Notes: a model not told the origin generated them from the letters alone. 36,020 bases of DNA from DATMQA01 sp035566895 (GCA_035566895.1 DATMQA010000058.1:1-36020); one strand, 5' to 3'; counted from the stretch's first letter, positions 1-9,742 are shown. Translations and numbers: made by a program.

Positions 1-2
1 GC

Positions 3-434
3 AATATTTCGCGGCGTTCAGAGGTCAAGGAGATGCACGTGGACAAGCTCAAAGGCACCCTGGTCGATTTCAACCAACTGGAACACGTGCTCGACGATGC
101 CCCGCACATCGGCGCCTGGCAGGTTGAGCTGCGCAAGCTCAACGACGACCCGCTGGACCTTGACGAGATCATTTTGCACGTCCAAAAGGTCAACGGCACC
201 GACGAAGGGCAGCTCACCCGGGAACTGCGCGAGCGCTGTTTCGCCCGCTTCGAACTTCATCCCAGCCGCGTGCTTTTTCACGACGCCGACGAAATTCGCC
301 GGCTCCAGGGCGTCGGCAGCGTGCTCAAGGAACAGAAACTAGTTGACCACCGGCCAATGGCACAGGCCGCGTCCGCCCGGAACGGGAGCGCTGCCGTGAG
401 TGCGGTAGCCAGCCAAAAGGAAAGAGTAGCATGA
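3..434 (+). CDS. Acyl-CoA ligase-like protein, C-terminal part (5' end outside window)
   Basis: The reading frame is open from the left edge, so only about the last 143 residues are present. The visible part begins NISRRSEVKEMHVDKLKG and continues with LVDFNQLEHVL. This resembles the C-terminal subdomain of phenylacetate-CoA ligase/coenzyme F390 synthetase-type AMP-forming ligases, where a conserved R-x-x-D/E-V turn precedes a strand and helix. Such enzymes activate a carboxylic acid to its CoA thioester in the cytoplasm. The stop overlaps the thiolase start (ATGA), so it is probably the first visible gene of the beta-oxidation operon and could supply its acyl-CoA. The internal ATG at 33 is not a credible start because homology-like sequence continues upstream. 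The last 35 or so residues are Ala/Ser rich and look like a loose tail. The family call is from resemblance only, and the substrate is unknown. Confidence 0.6.
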   Translation, partial: NISRRSEVKEMHVDKLKGTLVDFNQLEHVLDDAPHIGAWQVELRKLNDDPLDLDEIILHVQKVNGTDEGQLTRELRERCFARFELHPSRVLFHDADEIRRLQGVGSVLKEQKLVDHRPMAQAASARNGSAAVSAVASQKERVA

Positions 435-1717
435 TGAAATCCGATCGCCTGGTCATTGTTGAGGGAGTTCGCACCCCATTCTGCAAAGCCGGCACCGATT
501 TGGCCGGCTTCGGCGCCGATGAACTCGGCCGCATCGCTGTCAATGCCTTGCTGACCCGCACCGGCCTGGACCCGGAACTGGTGGATGAAGTCATTTTCGG
601 CTGCGTCGCGCAACCCGCCGATGCCGCTAATGTCGCCCGCGTCATCGCCCTCCGCGCCGGCATCCCGGAATCCATTCCCGCGGTCACCGTCCAACGCAAT
701 TGCGCATCGGGTTGCGAAGCCCTGACTCTGGCCCAGGAGAAGATGAAGGCAGGGCGCGGGTCGGTATTCATTGTCGGGGGCGTCGAGAGTATGTCCAACA
801 TCCCGTTGCTCTTCAATCAATGTGCGGTCGGGAAGTTCGCTCGCCTGGGTCGCGCCAGGAGTTTCGGTCAGCGGGTCAAAGCGATGGCCGCGTTCCGCCC
901 GGGGGATTTTCAACCGCGGATTGGGTTGTTGCTGGGCCTGAGCGATCCGGTTTGCGGCCTGAACATGGGTGAGACGGCCGAGGTGCTCGCCCGCGAGTTC
1001 GCCCTGGTCCGTGAAGAGCAGGACCAGGCCGCGCTCCGGTCGCACCAGCGCGCGAGCGCCGCGCGGGAGAAGTTGGCAGAGGAAATCTGCCCTGCTTTCA
1101 TTGCGTCGAAGGCTGCCGCTCTCATTGCGGACAACGGTCCGCGTGAAAATCAGTCCATGGAAGCCCTCGCCAAACTCAAGCCGGCTTTCGAGCGCAAGAC
1201 CGGCACAGTTACCGCCGGCAATGCCTCGCAGGTCACTGACGGTGCCGTGGCCCTGCTGGTCATGTCTGAATCGCGAGCCGAAGAACTTGGGCTCACTCCC
1301 CTGGGCGCATTGGCCGGCTACGCTTACGCGGGCTGCGCTCCCTCGCGCATGGGTCTTGGCCCGGTGTTCGCCCTGGCCCGAGCGGAGCAGCAAACCGGAT
1401 TGAAGCTGGCGGATGCGGACCTGGTTGAACTGAACGAAGCGTTCGCGGCCCAAACTCTCGCGGTTTTGAAGGCCGCCCGGTCGAAAGAATTTGCCCGCCA
1501 ATTCCTTCGCCGTGACACGGCTTTGGGAGAGATTGGTGCCGAGAGGCTCAATGTGAACGGCGGCGCTATCGCCCTGGGACATCCAGTGGGCGCGACGGGC
1601 GCACGGCTGGTTTTGACGAGTCTGATGGAGTTGCGCCGGCGCAAGGCGCGGCGGGCACTGGTGACTTTATGTGTCGGTGGCGGCCAGGCCGCCGCATTGT
1701 GGCTGGAAAGGAACTGA
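431..1717 (+). CDS. Thiolase (acetyl-CoA C-acyltransferase)
   Basis: Encodes 428 residues, close to the usual 390-430 of the family. Thiolases cleave 3-ketoacyl-CoA with CoA to release acetyl-CoA, the last step of beta-oxidation (or run the reverse condensation). The nucleophilic cysteine is C91 in NCASGCEA. The catalytic histidine lies in GGAIALGHPVGATGAR and the second, acid/base cysteine in TLCVGGGQAAALW, so the full triad is present. The NEAFA motif is also visible. Start at 431 gives a 4-base overlap with the upstream gene; the ATG at 434 is an equally possible start. The FadJ-like gene begins 2 bases after the stop. Together with the downstream dehydrogenases this forms a complete beta-oxidation set. 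FadA/FadI type is likely, but a biosynthetic thiolase cannot be excluded from sequence alone. Confidence 0.93.
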   Translation: MMKSDRLVIVEGVRTPFCKAGTDLAGFGADELGRIAVNALLTRTGLDPELVDEVIFGCVAQPADAANVARVIALRAGIPESIPAVTVQRNCASGCEALTLAQEKMKAGRGSVFIVGGVESMSNIPLLFNQCAVGKFARLGRARSFGQRVKAMAAFRPGDFQPRIGLLLGLSDPVCGLNMGETAEVLAREFALVREEQDQAALRSHQRASAAREKLAEEICPAFIASKAAALIADNGPRENQSMEALAKLKPAFERKTGTVTAGNASQVTDGAVALLVMSESRAEELGLTPLGALAGYAYAGCAPSRMGLGPVFALARAEQQTGLKLADADLVELNEAFAAQTLAVLKAARSKEFARQFLRRDTALGEIGAERLNVNGGAIALGHPVGATGARLVLTSLMELRRRKARRALVTLCVGGGQAAALWLERN

Positions 1718-1719
1718 GT

Positions 1720-4056
1720 ATGCAAACCTTGGAACAGCAGCAGTCCGCCCTTGGCAAAAAGACGAGCCTTGTCCGTGGTGGGAAAACGGAGCGAGCCGCC
1801 GCCAGCCTGACACCGATTTCCGTTTCAACACCCCCGCCGGAGCGCACCCTCAAACGAATGGTTCGCGAGGATCAAATCCGTGTGCTCACGTTCGACCGGC
1901 CCGGCTCCGGCGCCAATATCTTCGACCGCCGCACGCTGGTGGAACTGGAAAAGGAACTGGAGTTCATCGCCGGCTCGCCTCATCTCAAAGGCCTGGTGCT
2001 CACCAGCGCCAAGCCTTCCATTTTCGTTGCCGGGGCGGACCTGCGCGCCATGAGCGAGGCGGCCTCACCCGAGGAGGTTCGGGAGTTGGTCGAGTTGGGA
2101 CAACGCGTGATGGATCGCCTCGCCTCGCTGCCGATTCCCACCGCCGCCGCCATTCACGGGGCCGCCGTCGGAGGCGGTTACGAACTTTGCCTCGCCTGCG
2201 ATTACCGGGTCGCTTCCAACGACCGCGTGACCAAAATCGGTCTGCCGGAAACTCAGCTCGGGCTGCTGCCGGCCTGGGGCGGCTCGACCCGGCTTCCGCG
2301 CCTGGTGGGACTGCCGAAGGCTTTAGACGTTATTCTTGCCGGTAAAACGCTAGCTCCTAAGCAGGCCCTCAAATACGGGATGGTGGACGAGTTGGCGCCG
2401 CAGGAATATCTGGTGGAGGTGGCCGTCCGGATGCTCAAGGCAGGAAAGGCTCGCCCGCAAAGCCACTGGCGTACGAATAACCGGATCGTCGCCACGGCGC
2501 TGGCTATGCACCTGCGCGCAAAATTGCTGAAGAAAACGCGCGGCCACTATCCCGCAGTGCTGAAAGCCTTGGAAGTCGTGACGCGCGGCGTTTCCAAATC
2601 GATTCCAGAATCGCTCGCCCTGGAACGAATGGGGATTCTGGAATTAGCCCAGACTGAGGCTTGCAGAAATTTGGTCGGAATGTTCTTCCTCCAGGAGCGC
2701 GCGAAGAAACTGGTCCTGGACGTGGAGGCGGGCTTCCAGCCTGCCAGTAACGGACGCATCCTTGCGTCCGATTTAGATACCACGAGCGGCAGGGACGCCG
2801 CGTTATTGGCAGGCTGGAAGCCCGCCTCCACGAATGGGGCTTCCGCCCCTAAACCGGTCGCTCTCACTGCTGTCATTGGCGCCGGCGTAATGGGCGCCGG
2901 GATAGCCCAATGGCTCAGCGCGCGGAGATTGCGGGTTATCCTGAAGGACATCAGCACGGAACAAGTCGCCAAAGGAATCGCCACCATCTCGAAGCTCTAC
3001 CGGGATGGCCAGAAGCGGCACGTCTTTACCCCGCTCGAAGCCCGCGACGGCATGGACCGAATTTCTCCGGCACCCGGGGTCGTTCCATTGAGCCGGGTGG
3101 ATTTGGTCATCGAAGCCGCCGTCGAAAACCTCGAACTCAAGAAAAAGATTTTCCAGGCGCTCGACGAATCGGTCGGTGACCACACGATTTTGGCGACCAA
3201 TACCTCCGCTTTGCCGGTCTCAGAACTCGCGGCGACCACGCGCCGGCCCGAACGGGTCATTGGCCTTCACTTTTTCAACCCCGTCCACCGCATGCAACTG
3301 GTGGAGATCGTCGCTGCGCGGCAGACCTCACCGGAGGTTCTCCAGCGGGCGTTGTGCTTCGTGCAGCAGATCGGCAAGCTGCCGGTCATCGTCAAAGACA
3401 GCCCCGGCTTCCTGGTCAATCGCATCCTGATGCCGTATCTGATTGCTGCCGGCAGCCTGTTCGAGGCTGGCTTCGCAATTGAGGACATTGATGAGGCGAT
3501 GCTTGATTTCGGCATGCCGATGGGTCCGCTGCGTCTCCTGGACGAGGTCGGCATAGATGTCGCCCTGCGTGTCGCCCAAACCCTCGCCGGCACGTATCGC
3601 GACCGCGTCGTCTTGCCCGAGACCCTGAGCCGAATGGTCCAAGCCGGACTGCTGGGACGCAAAACCGGCCGCGGCTTTTACCTCTATCCCAAGAGCAAAG
3701 ACCCGCGTCCAAACCCTGCAATCACGCCTCGCGCCTCACGCCTCACGCGCCGCGCATCACAAGTCACGGATCTCCAGTCCCGCATGGTCTTCCTCATGCT
3801 GAACGAAGCGGCGCGTTGTCTTGAGGAGGAGGTCGTCACGGAACCAGCGGATGTGGATTTCGCGATGATCATGGGCACCGGCTTTGCGCCGTTCCGGGGC
3901 GGGCCGCTGCGTTACGCCGACACTCTTGGCATAAGCACATTGGTCAGCGCTATGGAGCGCCTGGTCGAGCAGGGTTCACCCGAATTTGAGCCGTGCGCGC
4001 TGTTGCGCAGCATGGCAACCGCCGGAAAAACTTTCTACCCCGCGAGGGCCAAATGA
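1720..4056 (+). CDS. FadJ/FadB-like enoyl-CoA hydratase / 3-hydroxyacyl-CoA dehydrogenase
   Basis: Encodes 778 residues with the order crotonase domain (about 45-240), linker, Rossmann 3-hydroxyacyl-CoA dehydrogenase domain (382-565) and C-terminal dehydrogenase domain (565-775). It hydrates 2-enoyl-CoA and oxidises the 3-hydroxy product with NAD. The crotonase part shows the oxyanion motif GADLRAM and both catalytic glutamates (E155 in GGGYEL, E177 in LPETQLG). The dehydrogenase part shows GAGVMGAGIAQ and H517 in HFFNPVHRMQLVEI. Start at 1720 is preferred over an in-frame ATG at 1669 because it follows the thiolase stop with GGAAAGGAAC as ribosome site. Two insertions are odd: residues 335-371 are encoded by a palindromic repeat, and residues 666-684 by seven degenerate heptamers. 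Both fall between structured parts, so the enzyme is probably active. Confidence 0.95.
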   Translation: MQTLEQQQSALGKKTSLVRGGKTERAAASLTPISVSTPPPERTLKRMVREDQIRVLTFDRPGSGANIFDRRTLVELEKELEFIAGSPHLKGLVLTSAKPSIFVAGADLRAMSEAASPEEVRELVELGQRVMDRLASLPIPTAAAIHGAAVGGGYELCLACDYRVASNDRVTKIGLPETQLGLLPAWGGSTRLPRLVGLPKALDVILAGKTLAPKQALKYGMVDELAPQEYLVEVAVRMLKAGKARPQSHWRTNNRIVATALAMHLRAKLLKKTRGHYPAVLKALEVVTRGVSKSIPESLALERMGILELAQTEACRNLVGMFFLQERAKKLVLDVEAGFQPASNGRILASDLDTTSGRDAALLAGWKPASTNGASAPKPVALTAVIGAGVMGAGIAQWLSARRLRVILKDISTEQVAKGIATISKLYRDGQKRHVFTPLEARDGMDRISPAPGVVPLSRVDLVIEAAVENLELKKKIFQALDESVGDHTILATNTSALPVSELAATTRRPERVIGLHFFNPVHRMQLVEIVAARQTSPEVLQRALCFVQQIGKLPVIVKDSPGFLVNRILMPYLIAAGSLFEAGFAIEDIDEAMLDFGMPMGPLRLLDEVGIDVALRVAQTLAGTYRDRVVLPETLSRMVQAGLLGRKTGRGFYLYPKSKDPRPNPAITPRASRLTRRASQVTDLQSRMVFLMLNEAARCLEEEVVTEPADVDFAMIMGTGFAPFRGGPLRYADTLGISTLVSAMERLVEQGSPEFEPCALLRSMATAGKTFYPARAK
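2721..2832. repeat. Palindromic repeat element inserted in frame in the FadJ-like gene
   Basis: A 32-base left arm (2721-2752) is repeated in inverse at 2801-2832 with 31 of 32 positions matching. The 48-base centre overlaps a second 8-bp hairpin (CGGACGCA at 2751-2758, TGCGTCCG at 2763-2770). Each outer arm is itself a near palindrome around TTCCA, of the same style as the 7-3-7 palindromes at 31790-31829. A further small palindrome, GGGGCTTCCGCCCC, follows at 2836-2849. The element carries no stop in the coding frame and encodes residues 335-371 of the linker, including GFQPAS and GWKPAS. Confidence 0.85.
3722..3770. repeat. Seven degenerate heptamers (TCACGCC type) inside the FadJ-like gene
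   Basis: Seven consecutive 7-base units are visible: TCACGCC, TCGCGCC, TCACGCC, TCACGCG, CCGCGCA, TCACAAG, TCACGGA. They encode an Arg/Ser/Thr-rich stretch in the C-terminal dehydrogenase domain. Since 49 bases is not a multiple of three, the units are read in different frames along the stretch. The same heptamer family occurs in inverse at 11060-11087 upstream of recR. Confidence 0.7.
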
Positions 4057-5972
4057 TTGACACCAAACCACGACCCGCACCGCCGCGCGCGCGGCCGGCC
4101 GTCGATGAACCGTGTGTGCTCATCGACACGTCAAAAATGTCCGCCGGCCAGCGCGCGGCTCTCGAACTGACCGAAGCGGCCCGCGAAGCGGCCCGCGAAC
4201 CGACCTTCGTCAGTGGCCTGTTCATGGGCCACTTCGATCTCGCCAGCATCCAACCCTTCCCGGCTCAAAGCTCGACCGACCGCGACCAGGGCGACGCTTT
4301 TCTCGAGAAGCTCGAGGCGCTGCTTCGCACGAAGGTGGATCCGGATGAGATCGATCGCACCGGCGAAATCCCCGATGACGTGCTGGAGGGACTCGCCAGG
4401 CTCGGTGCCTTTGGCATTAAGATTTCGCCCGAATACGGCGGCCTTGGTTTATCGCAGACCAATTACTGCCGCGCGGCGATGTTATTAGGCGGCTGGTGCG
4501 GCAACCTGACGGCACTGGTTTCGGCCCACCAGTCCATCGGCGTGCCCCAGCCGCTCATCCTTTTCGGGAACGAACAGCAAAAGCGCAAATATCTGCCCCG
4601 TTTTGCCAAAGGTGAAATTTCCGCCTTCGCCCTTACCGAGTCTGGTGTGGGCTCGGACCCGGCGGCAATGCATACGCGCGCCGAACCAACCCCCGATGGA
4701 GAGTCTTTTATCCTGAACGGGGAGAAGCTATGGTGTACCAACGGGACCAAGGCCGGCGTAATCGTCGTCATGGCCAAGACCCCCGCAAAAGTTGTCGGCG
4801 GCAAATCCAAAGACCAGATCACCGCCTTCATTGTCGAAACGGACTCGCCGGGCGTCGAGGTAACACATCGCTGCCGGTTCATGGGATTGCGGGCGCTTTA
4901 TAACGGGGTGGTTCGGTTTACCAACGTGCGCGTGCCGCGCGAGAACATTCTGCTGGCCGAAGGCAAGGGCCTGCGCGTCGCGCTGACCACGCTTAACACC
5001 GGGCGCCTCACCCTGCCGGCGGCGTGCGCGGGCTTGGCCCGCCGCTGCCTGGAGCTCGCGCGCCAGTGGGCCGGGCAACGCGTGCAATGGGGCGCTCCTA
5101 TCGGCAAACACGCGGCTATCGCCGACAAACTCGCCCGCATGGCCGCCAATGCTTTTGCGATGGAAGCGATGACCATGCTCGCCGCCAGCCGTGTCGATCG
5201 CGACAAGCATGCCGACATCCGGCTGGAAGCCGCGATGTGCAAAATGTGGGCCAGCGAAAAGGCCTGGGAAACCGTCAACGATACGGTCCAAATTTACGGC
5301 GGGCGCGGCTATGAGACTGCGGCGTCACTCAAAGCGCGCGGCGAACCGCCGTTGCCGCTGGAACGTTTCCTGCGCGACTGCCGCATCAACACCATCTTCG
5401 AAGGGTCCAGCGAAATCATGCGTCTGTTTATAGCCCGGGAAGCATTGGAGCCGCACCTGAAGGTCAGCGCAGCTGTGCTCAACTCACAGTTGCCGCCGGG
5501 CCAGCGCCTGCGAGCCGCCGCCCGCGCCGCCCTCTTCTACGCCGCGTGGTACCCAAAGCAGTGGCTCCCCGGCTGGTTCACGCATCACGGCTCTCTCGCC
5601 CCTCATCTCCGTTACGCCGCCCGCGCCAGTCGCCGGCTCGCGCGCTCCCTCTTCCACTCGATGCTCCGTCACGGCCCGAAACTCGAGCGCCAGCAGCTCT
5701 TGCTCGGCCGCTTTGTCGAAATCGGGACTGAATTGTTCGCGCTTACCGCGACCTGCCTGCGCGCCGAACATGAGCTTAGCTCCAGCGAGGTGAGCGCCGA
5801 ACGGGGGACCGCACTCCTTCAGTTAGCCGATTACTTTTGCCAGGCCTCGCGCCTTCGAATCGAAGAACTCTTCCGCGGCGTTCGCAAAAACGCCGACCGT
5901 TCCGGTTACCGCCTCGCTCAGGACGCCCTCTCCGGCAAGCTCTCTACGGAAGTAAGCCCGGCCCATGACTGA
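4053..5972 (+). CDS. Acyl-CoA dehydrogenase, long form (VLCAD/ACAD9-like)
   Basis: Encodes 639 residues, longer than the roughly 380 of standard acyl-CoA dehydrogenases and similar to the VLCAD/ACAD9 layout with an extra C-terminal helical domain. It introduces the alpha-beta double bond into acyl-CoA using FAD, the first step of the cycle. Visible motifs are FALTESGVGSDPAAM (FAD/substrate contact), WCTNG, QIYGGRGYE and IFEGSSEIMRLFIA, with E450 of FEGSSEI in the place of the VLCAD catalytic base. Residues 470-639 form the extra alpha-helical domain. The true start is ATG 4053, overlapping the FadJ-like stop by 4 bases (ATGA); an in-frame ATG at 3993 lies inside the previous gene. The electron acceptor ETF is not encoded in the window. 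Confidence 0.93.
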   Translation: MIDTKPRPAPPRARPAVDEPCVLIDTSKMSAGQRAALELTEAAREAAREPTFVSGLFMGHFDLASIQPFPAQSSTDRDQGDAFLEKLEALLRTKVDPDEIDRTGEIPDDVLEGLARLGAFGIKISPEYGGLGLSQTNYCRAAMLLGGWCGNLTALVSAHQSIGVPQPLILFGNEQQKRKYLPRFAKGEISAFALTESGVGSDPAAMHTRAEPTPDGESFILNGEKLWCTNGTKAGVIVVMAKTPAKVVGGKSKDQITAFIVETDSPGVEVTHRCRFMGLRALYNGVVRFTNVRVPRENILLAEGKGLRVALTTLNTGRLTLPAACAGLARRCLELARQWAGQRVQWGAPIGKHAAIADKLARMAANAFAMEAMTMLAASRVDRDKHADIRLEAAMCKMWASEKAWETVNDTVQIYGGRGYETAASLKARGEPPLPLERFLRDCRINTIFEGSSEIMRLFIAREALEPHLKVSAAVLNSQLPPGQRLRAAARAALFYAAWYPKQWLPGWFTHHGSLAPHLRYAARASRRLARSLFHSMLRHGPKLERQQLLLGRFVEIGTELFALTATCLRAEHELSSSEVSAERGTALLQLADYFCQASRLRIEELFRGVRKNADRSGYRLAQDALSGKLSTEVSPAHD

Positions 5973-6372
5973 GCCCGCTCGCCTCCAACCTGCGATTCGC
6001 GTTTGGATGATGCCGCGCGATGCCAATGCGCTGGGCACGATCTTTGGCGGCCTCATCCTCAGCTATATCGACCAGGCTGGTGCGGTCGAAGCTCTGCGCC
6101 ATTCCGAAGAAAGGCTCGTGACCGTCGCGCTGCACGAGGTCAAATTCATCGCGCCGGTCTTTGTCGGGGACCTCGTCAGCTTCTATGCCGAAGTGCTGAA
6201 GATGGGCCACACCTCCATTACCGTCCGCGTCACTGTCGAAGCCCGGCGTTCCCTTGCGCCTCACGAGACGGTGCGTGTTACGCAGGCGGAGGTGGTCTAT
6301 GTCGCGATCGATGACTCAGGCCGGCCCGTGCCCGTCCGGCCCCGCCGCGCCGGCCTGGCCGTCGCAGCTTAG
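5965..6372 (+). CDS. Acyl-CoA thioesterase, hotdog fold (YciA-like)
   Basis: Encodes 135 residues, the normal size of single-hotdog acyl-CoA hydrolases. These release free acid and CoA from acyl-CoA in the cytoplasm, usually as hexamers. The motif ANALGTIFGGLILSYIDQAG matches the family pattern (N..G.IFGG....D.AGA), with the aspartate of YIDQAG as the likely catalytic residue. Later parts (HEVKFIAPVFVGDLV, ARRSLAPHETVRVTQAE) also fit the fold. It starts inside the acyl-CoA dehydrogenase gene with an 8-base overlap, so it is the last gene of the operon. Its likely role is to prevent trapping of CoA during fatty-acid breakdown. Substrate range cannot be read from the sequence. Confidence 0.88.
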   Translation: MTEPARLQPAIRVWMMPRDANALGTIFGGLILSYIDQAGAVEALRHSEERLVTVALHEVKFIAPVFVGDLVSFYAEVLKMGHTSITVRVTVEARRSLAPHETVRVTQAEVVYVAIDDSGRPVPVRPRRAGLAVAA

Positions 6373-6383
6373 GTCCGAGAAGC

Positions 6384-6406
6384 TTTGTTCCTTTGTTCCT
6401 TTGTTG
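6384..6406. repeat. Short 8-base tandem repeat after the operon
   Basis: TTTGTTCC occurs twice in tandem and is followed by a third, partial copy (TTTGTTG), 11 bases after the thioesterase stop. The rest of the 216-base gap to the next gene (6373-6588) shows only a GC-rich palindrome around CCGGCGAGCCGG and no clear terminator. Confidence 0.5.
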
Positions 6407-6588
6407 TTAAACTGTTTCTTGCGCCGGAATCGCTCTTTCACTTCAAACGCAAAGTTGTCCAGTGCAGCAGGGCTGTGTTAATCGAAAAAACTTTTCTCTC
6501 CATCAAAAAAGATAGGGGAAAGGCAAATTCCGGCGAGCCGGCGGACTCAGACGAATATCCGCGTCATACCCGCTATCCGCGGTTAAAG

Positions 6589-7899
<1,311 letters not shown>

Positions 7900-7905
7900 C
7901 CGCGG

Positions 7906-8790
7906 TCAACCAGGCCGCAGTGCGAGCCACCAGGGCCAAATGACCATCAGCCAGAACACAAAGCCGCTTGGCAGGTTGGTTTTTGGTCTTTGGGCAATCG
8001 ACGGAACCAGGGCCAGAACCGCCCCCAGGGCCAATCCGCTGACAAAGCCGCCGAAATGAGCTACCACGTCGCTCCCAGGGCTCAATCCCAGCAACACGAA
8101 AAGCATCAGGCCGCCAACGACGCCGCTCAGGATGTGCTTTCGCTGCTCGGGAACCTGGCGCCACAATGGAACTGATTGCGCGGCGAGGATACCGAGAGCG
8201 CCCATGACCATGCCAGACGCGCCCAGGCTGTAATGCGGTTTCGGAGCAAACAGCCAGACGAGCAGGTTCCCGCCCGCCCCGGCCAGGTAGGCCGCCAGCA
8301 ATCCCGCGCCAGTGCCGAATCGTCCCATGACCAGACCGAGCAGCACTACTCCGATTGTTGCGTTTTCCGCCAGGTGAGAGGCATCAGCATGAAGCCAGAC
8401 GGCGGTGAACAGCCGCCACCACTGGCCGTGGCTGACGCCGGTGCTATCCATCAGTCCGGCGGTGCGCAGGTCGATGCGGTATTCACTCAACCAAAAGAAA
8501 ACGGCCAGCAACAGCACCCACGCCAGGCTCGCCCAATCGAACAGCAAGCCGGGTTGGAACAGTTCCCGGCGCCAGGTCCAGCGGCGGTTTTCCAGTTGAT
8601 ACAGGCGGATGGCCTCCAGCGCTCGGTCGAGGTCCGGGGCGGAGACCATGAGGTGCCAGCCGCCGCCATCTTCAGCGAATTCGATTCTGGACTCGATGCC
8701 CTGGCTGACCAGAACCAGGCTCCAATCCATTGCCTGCCGTCGTGCGCGGACCGGGATAATGGCGGTGCCAGGTTCCATGCTGGCCCACAT
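7906..8790 (-). CDS. Rhomboid family intramembrane serine protease
   Basis: Encodes 294 residues. Rhomboids cleave transmembrane segments of other proteins within the inner membrane. The catalytic serine is S192 in LGASGMVMG and the histidine is H245 in VVAHFGGFVSG. H139 and N143 in HADASHLAEN match the oxyanion-side H-x-x-x-N of GlpG. At least six hydrophobic segments follow from residue 85. Residues 20-75 form a soluble N-terminal domain (VSQGIESRI, DLDRALEAIRLYQLENRRW) that recalls a small alpha/beta cap and may bind substrate. The gene is immediately upstream of the C39-like exported protein, suggesting linked function at the envelope. The + strand gene on the other side is divergent. Confidence 0.9.
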   Translation of the reverse strand: MWASMEPGTAIIPVRARRQAMDWSLVLVSQGIESRIEFAEDGGGWHLMVSAPDLDRALEAIRLYQLENRRWTWRRELFQPGLLFDWASLAWVLLLAVFFWLSEYRIDLRTAGLMDSTGVSHGQWWRLFTAVWLHADASHLAENATIGVVLLGLVMGRFGTGAGLLAAYLAGAGGNLLVWLFAPKPHYSLGASGMVMGALGILAAQSVPLWRQVPEQRKHILSGVVGGLMLFVLLGLSPGSDVVAHFGGFVSGLALGAVLALVPSIAQRPKTNLPSGFVFWLMVIWPWWLALRPG

Positions 8791-8876
8791 GTGGCGCGGT
8801 TAGCTTGTGGTGTCAAGCGGGGTTGCGGCCTTCCTGGGCATACCCGCCGGTAGGGTTTCCCGGGATAAAGAAGTTC

Positions 8877-8905
8877 TTTTCATGGAACAGATTTTGCTTT
8901 ATATT
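8877..8905 (+). promoter_or_regulatory. Candidate promoter and leader hairpin for the unknown gene at 8993
   Basis: TTTTCA (8877-8882, 4 of 6 to the -35 consensus) and TATATT (8900-8905) are separated by 17 bases. Downstream, CCCGCAGG (8916-8923) and CCTGCGGG (8938-8945) form a perfect 8-bp stem in the predicted leader. This supports the later start codon at 8993 rather than ATGs at 8807 or 8882. Confidence 0.4.
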
Positions 8906-8992
8906 GATGCAAGAACCCGCAGGGGTGCCATAGGCCTCCTGCGGGGGCAGGCGCAATCAGGCGATTCGTCGAAGTTGTTGCAGGAAAAGACG

Positions 8993-9715
8993 ATGAAAAT
9001 GATTCAACCGAATTGTCGGGCCCAGTTTGCGGCTGAAGACATTGAGTTCATTCTTTCTGTCCTCGGTGGCAAAATCGGCACAGCGGAATGCCTGGTCAAG
9101 TTGTTGGCGGACGAGGATTCGCGCGATTTGATCCTGGATGACGAAGCGCTGTTCCATGCACTGCTGGAGCGGCGGGGCTGCTTGCGGGTATCCAGCCGCT
9201 TTTACTTCTATGTGCTCGTGCGGCAGGTGTTTCGCCGTTCCGATATTCAGGACCGGGCGGTGGCGGATTATGTGGCCGAGGTTCTGGCGGAGTTCTCTCT
9301 CGCCGAACGTTCGCGCTATGTGGTCCCCGGTCAGTCCAACCCGCTCGATTACTTTTTCGACATGCTGGCGGCGCTCAAGACGGCGGATGACCGCACCAGC
9401 TTTTTCATCCGCGTTCACATCGGCAACTATTCGCTGTTCCTCTCCGGCGTGTTCCCGGAGCGAATTCGATTCCGAGCCGAAGCGCGCGGGTTTCCGGATT
9501 TGAAATATTACGAAGGCCTGGGCCGGACGCAGTACCGCATGGCGAGCGACCATCGGCTGGCGCATCGTTACGAGCTGACGCAGGTCCTGGGCACTCTGGC
9601 GGAGCGATTCGGCGCAACGCGCCTGGCGCTCAATGACATCGCCGAGCGGCTGTTTTCTCTCGGCGATACGGATTACTCCCTCGAGGCGCTACTCAATAGC
9701 CAGAGGAACAGCTAA
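8993..9715 (+). CDS. Conserved-looking protein of unknown function
   Basis: Encodes 240 residues from ATG 8993, which has AGGAAAAG seven or eight bases upstream. In-frame ATGs at 8807 and 8882 would add up to 62 residues that look non-coding. I do not recognise a family. The protein appears soluble and mostly helical, with no signal peptide or membrane segment. It has many charged residues, a repeated acidic start (AAEDIEFIL, LADEDSRDLILDDEALFHALLER), an aromatic patch (RFYFYVLVRQVF) and a C-terminal helix (LNDIAERLFSLGD). Frame-consistent GC-ending codons and the ribosome site support a real gene. It stands alone, between the divergent rhomboid gene and the convergent HAD gene. Confidence 0.7.
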   Translation: MKMIQPNCRAQFAAEDIEFILSVLGGKIGTAECLVKLLADEDSRDLILDDEALFHALLERRGCLRVSSRFYFYVLVRQVFRRSDIQDRAVADYVAEVLAEFSLAERSRYVVPGQSNPLDYFFDMLAALKTADDRTSFFIRVHIGNYSLFLSGVFPERIRFRAEARGFPDLKYYEGLGRTQYRMASDHRLAHRYELTQVLGTLAERFGATRLALNDIAERLFSLGDTDYSLEALLNSQRNS

Positions 9716-9742
9716 CTGGGTCAAATGAGCTGGGAGTTAATT

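Noticed and set aside
278..1582. 434-codon minus-strand frame opposite the thiolase
   Set aside because: The thiolase has its full catalytic triad on +; the antisense frame has no recognisable feature and is a GC-rich shadow.
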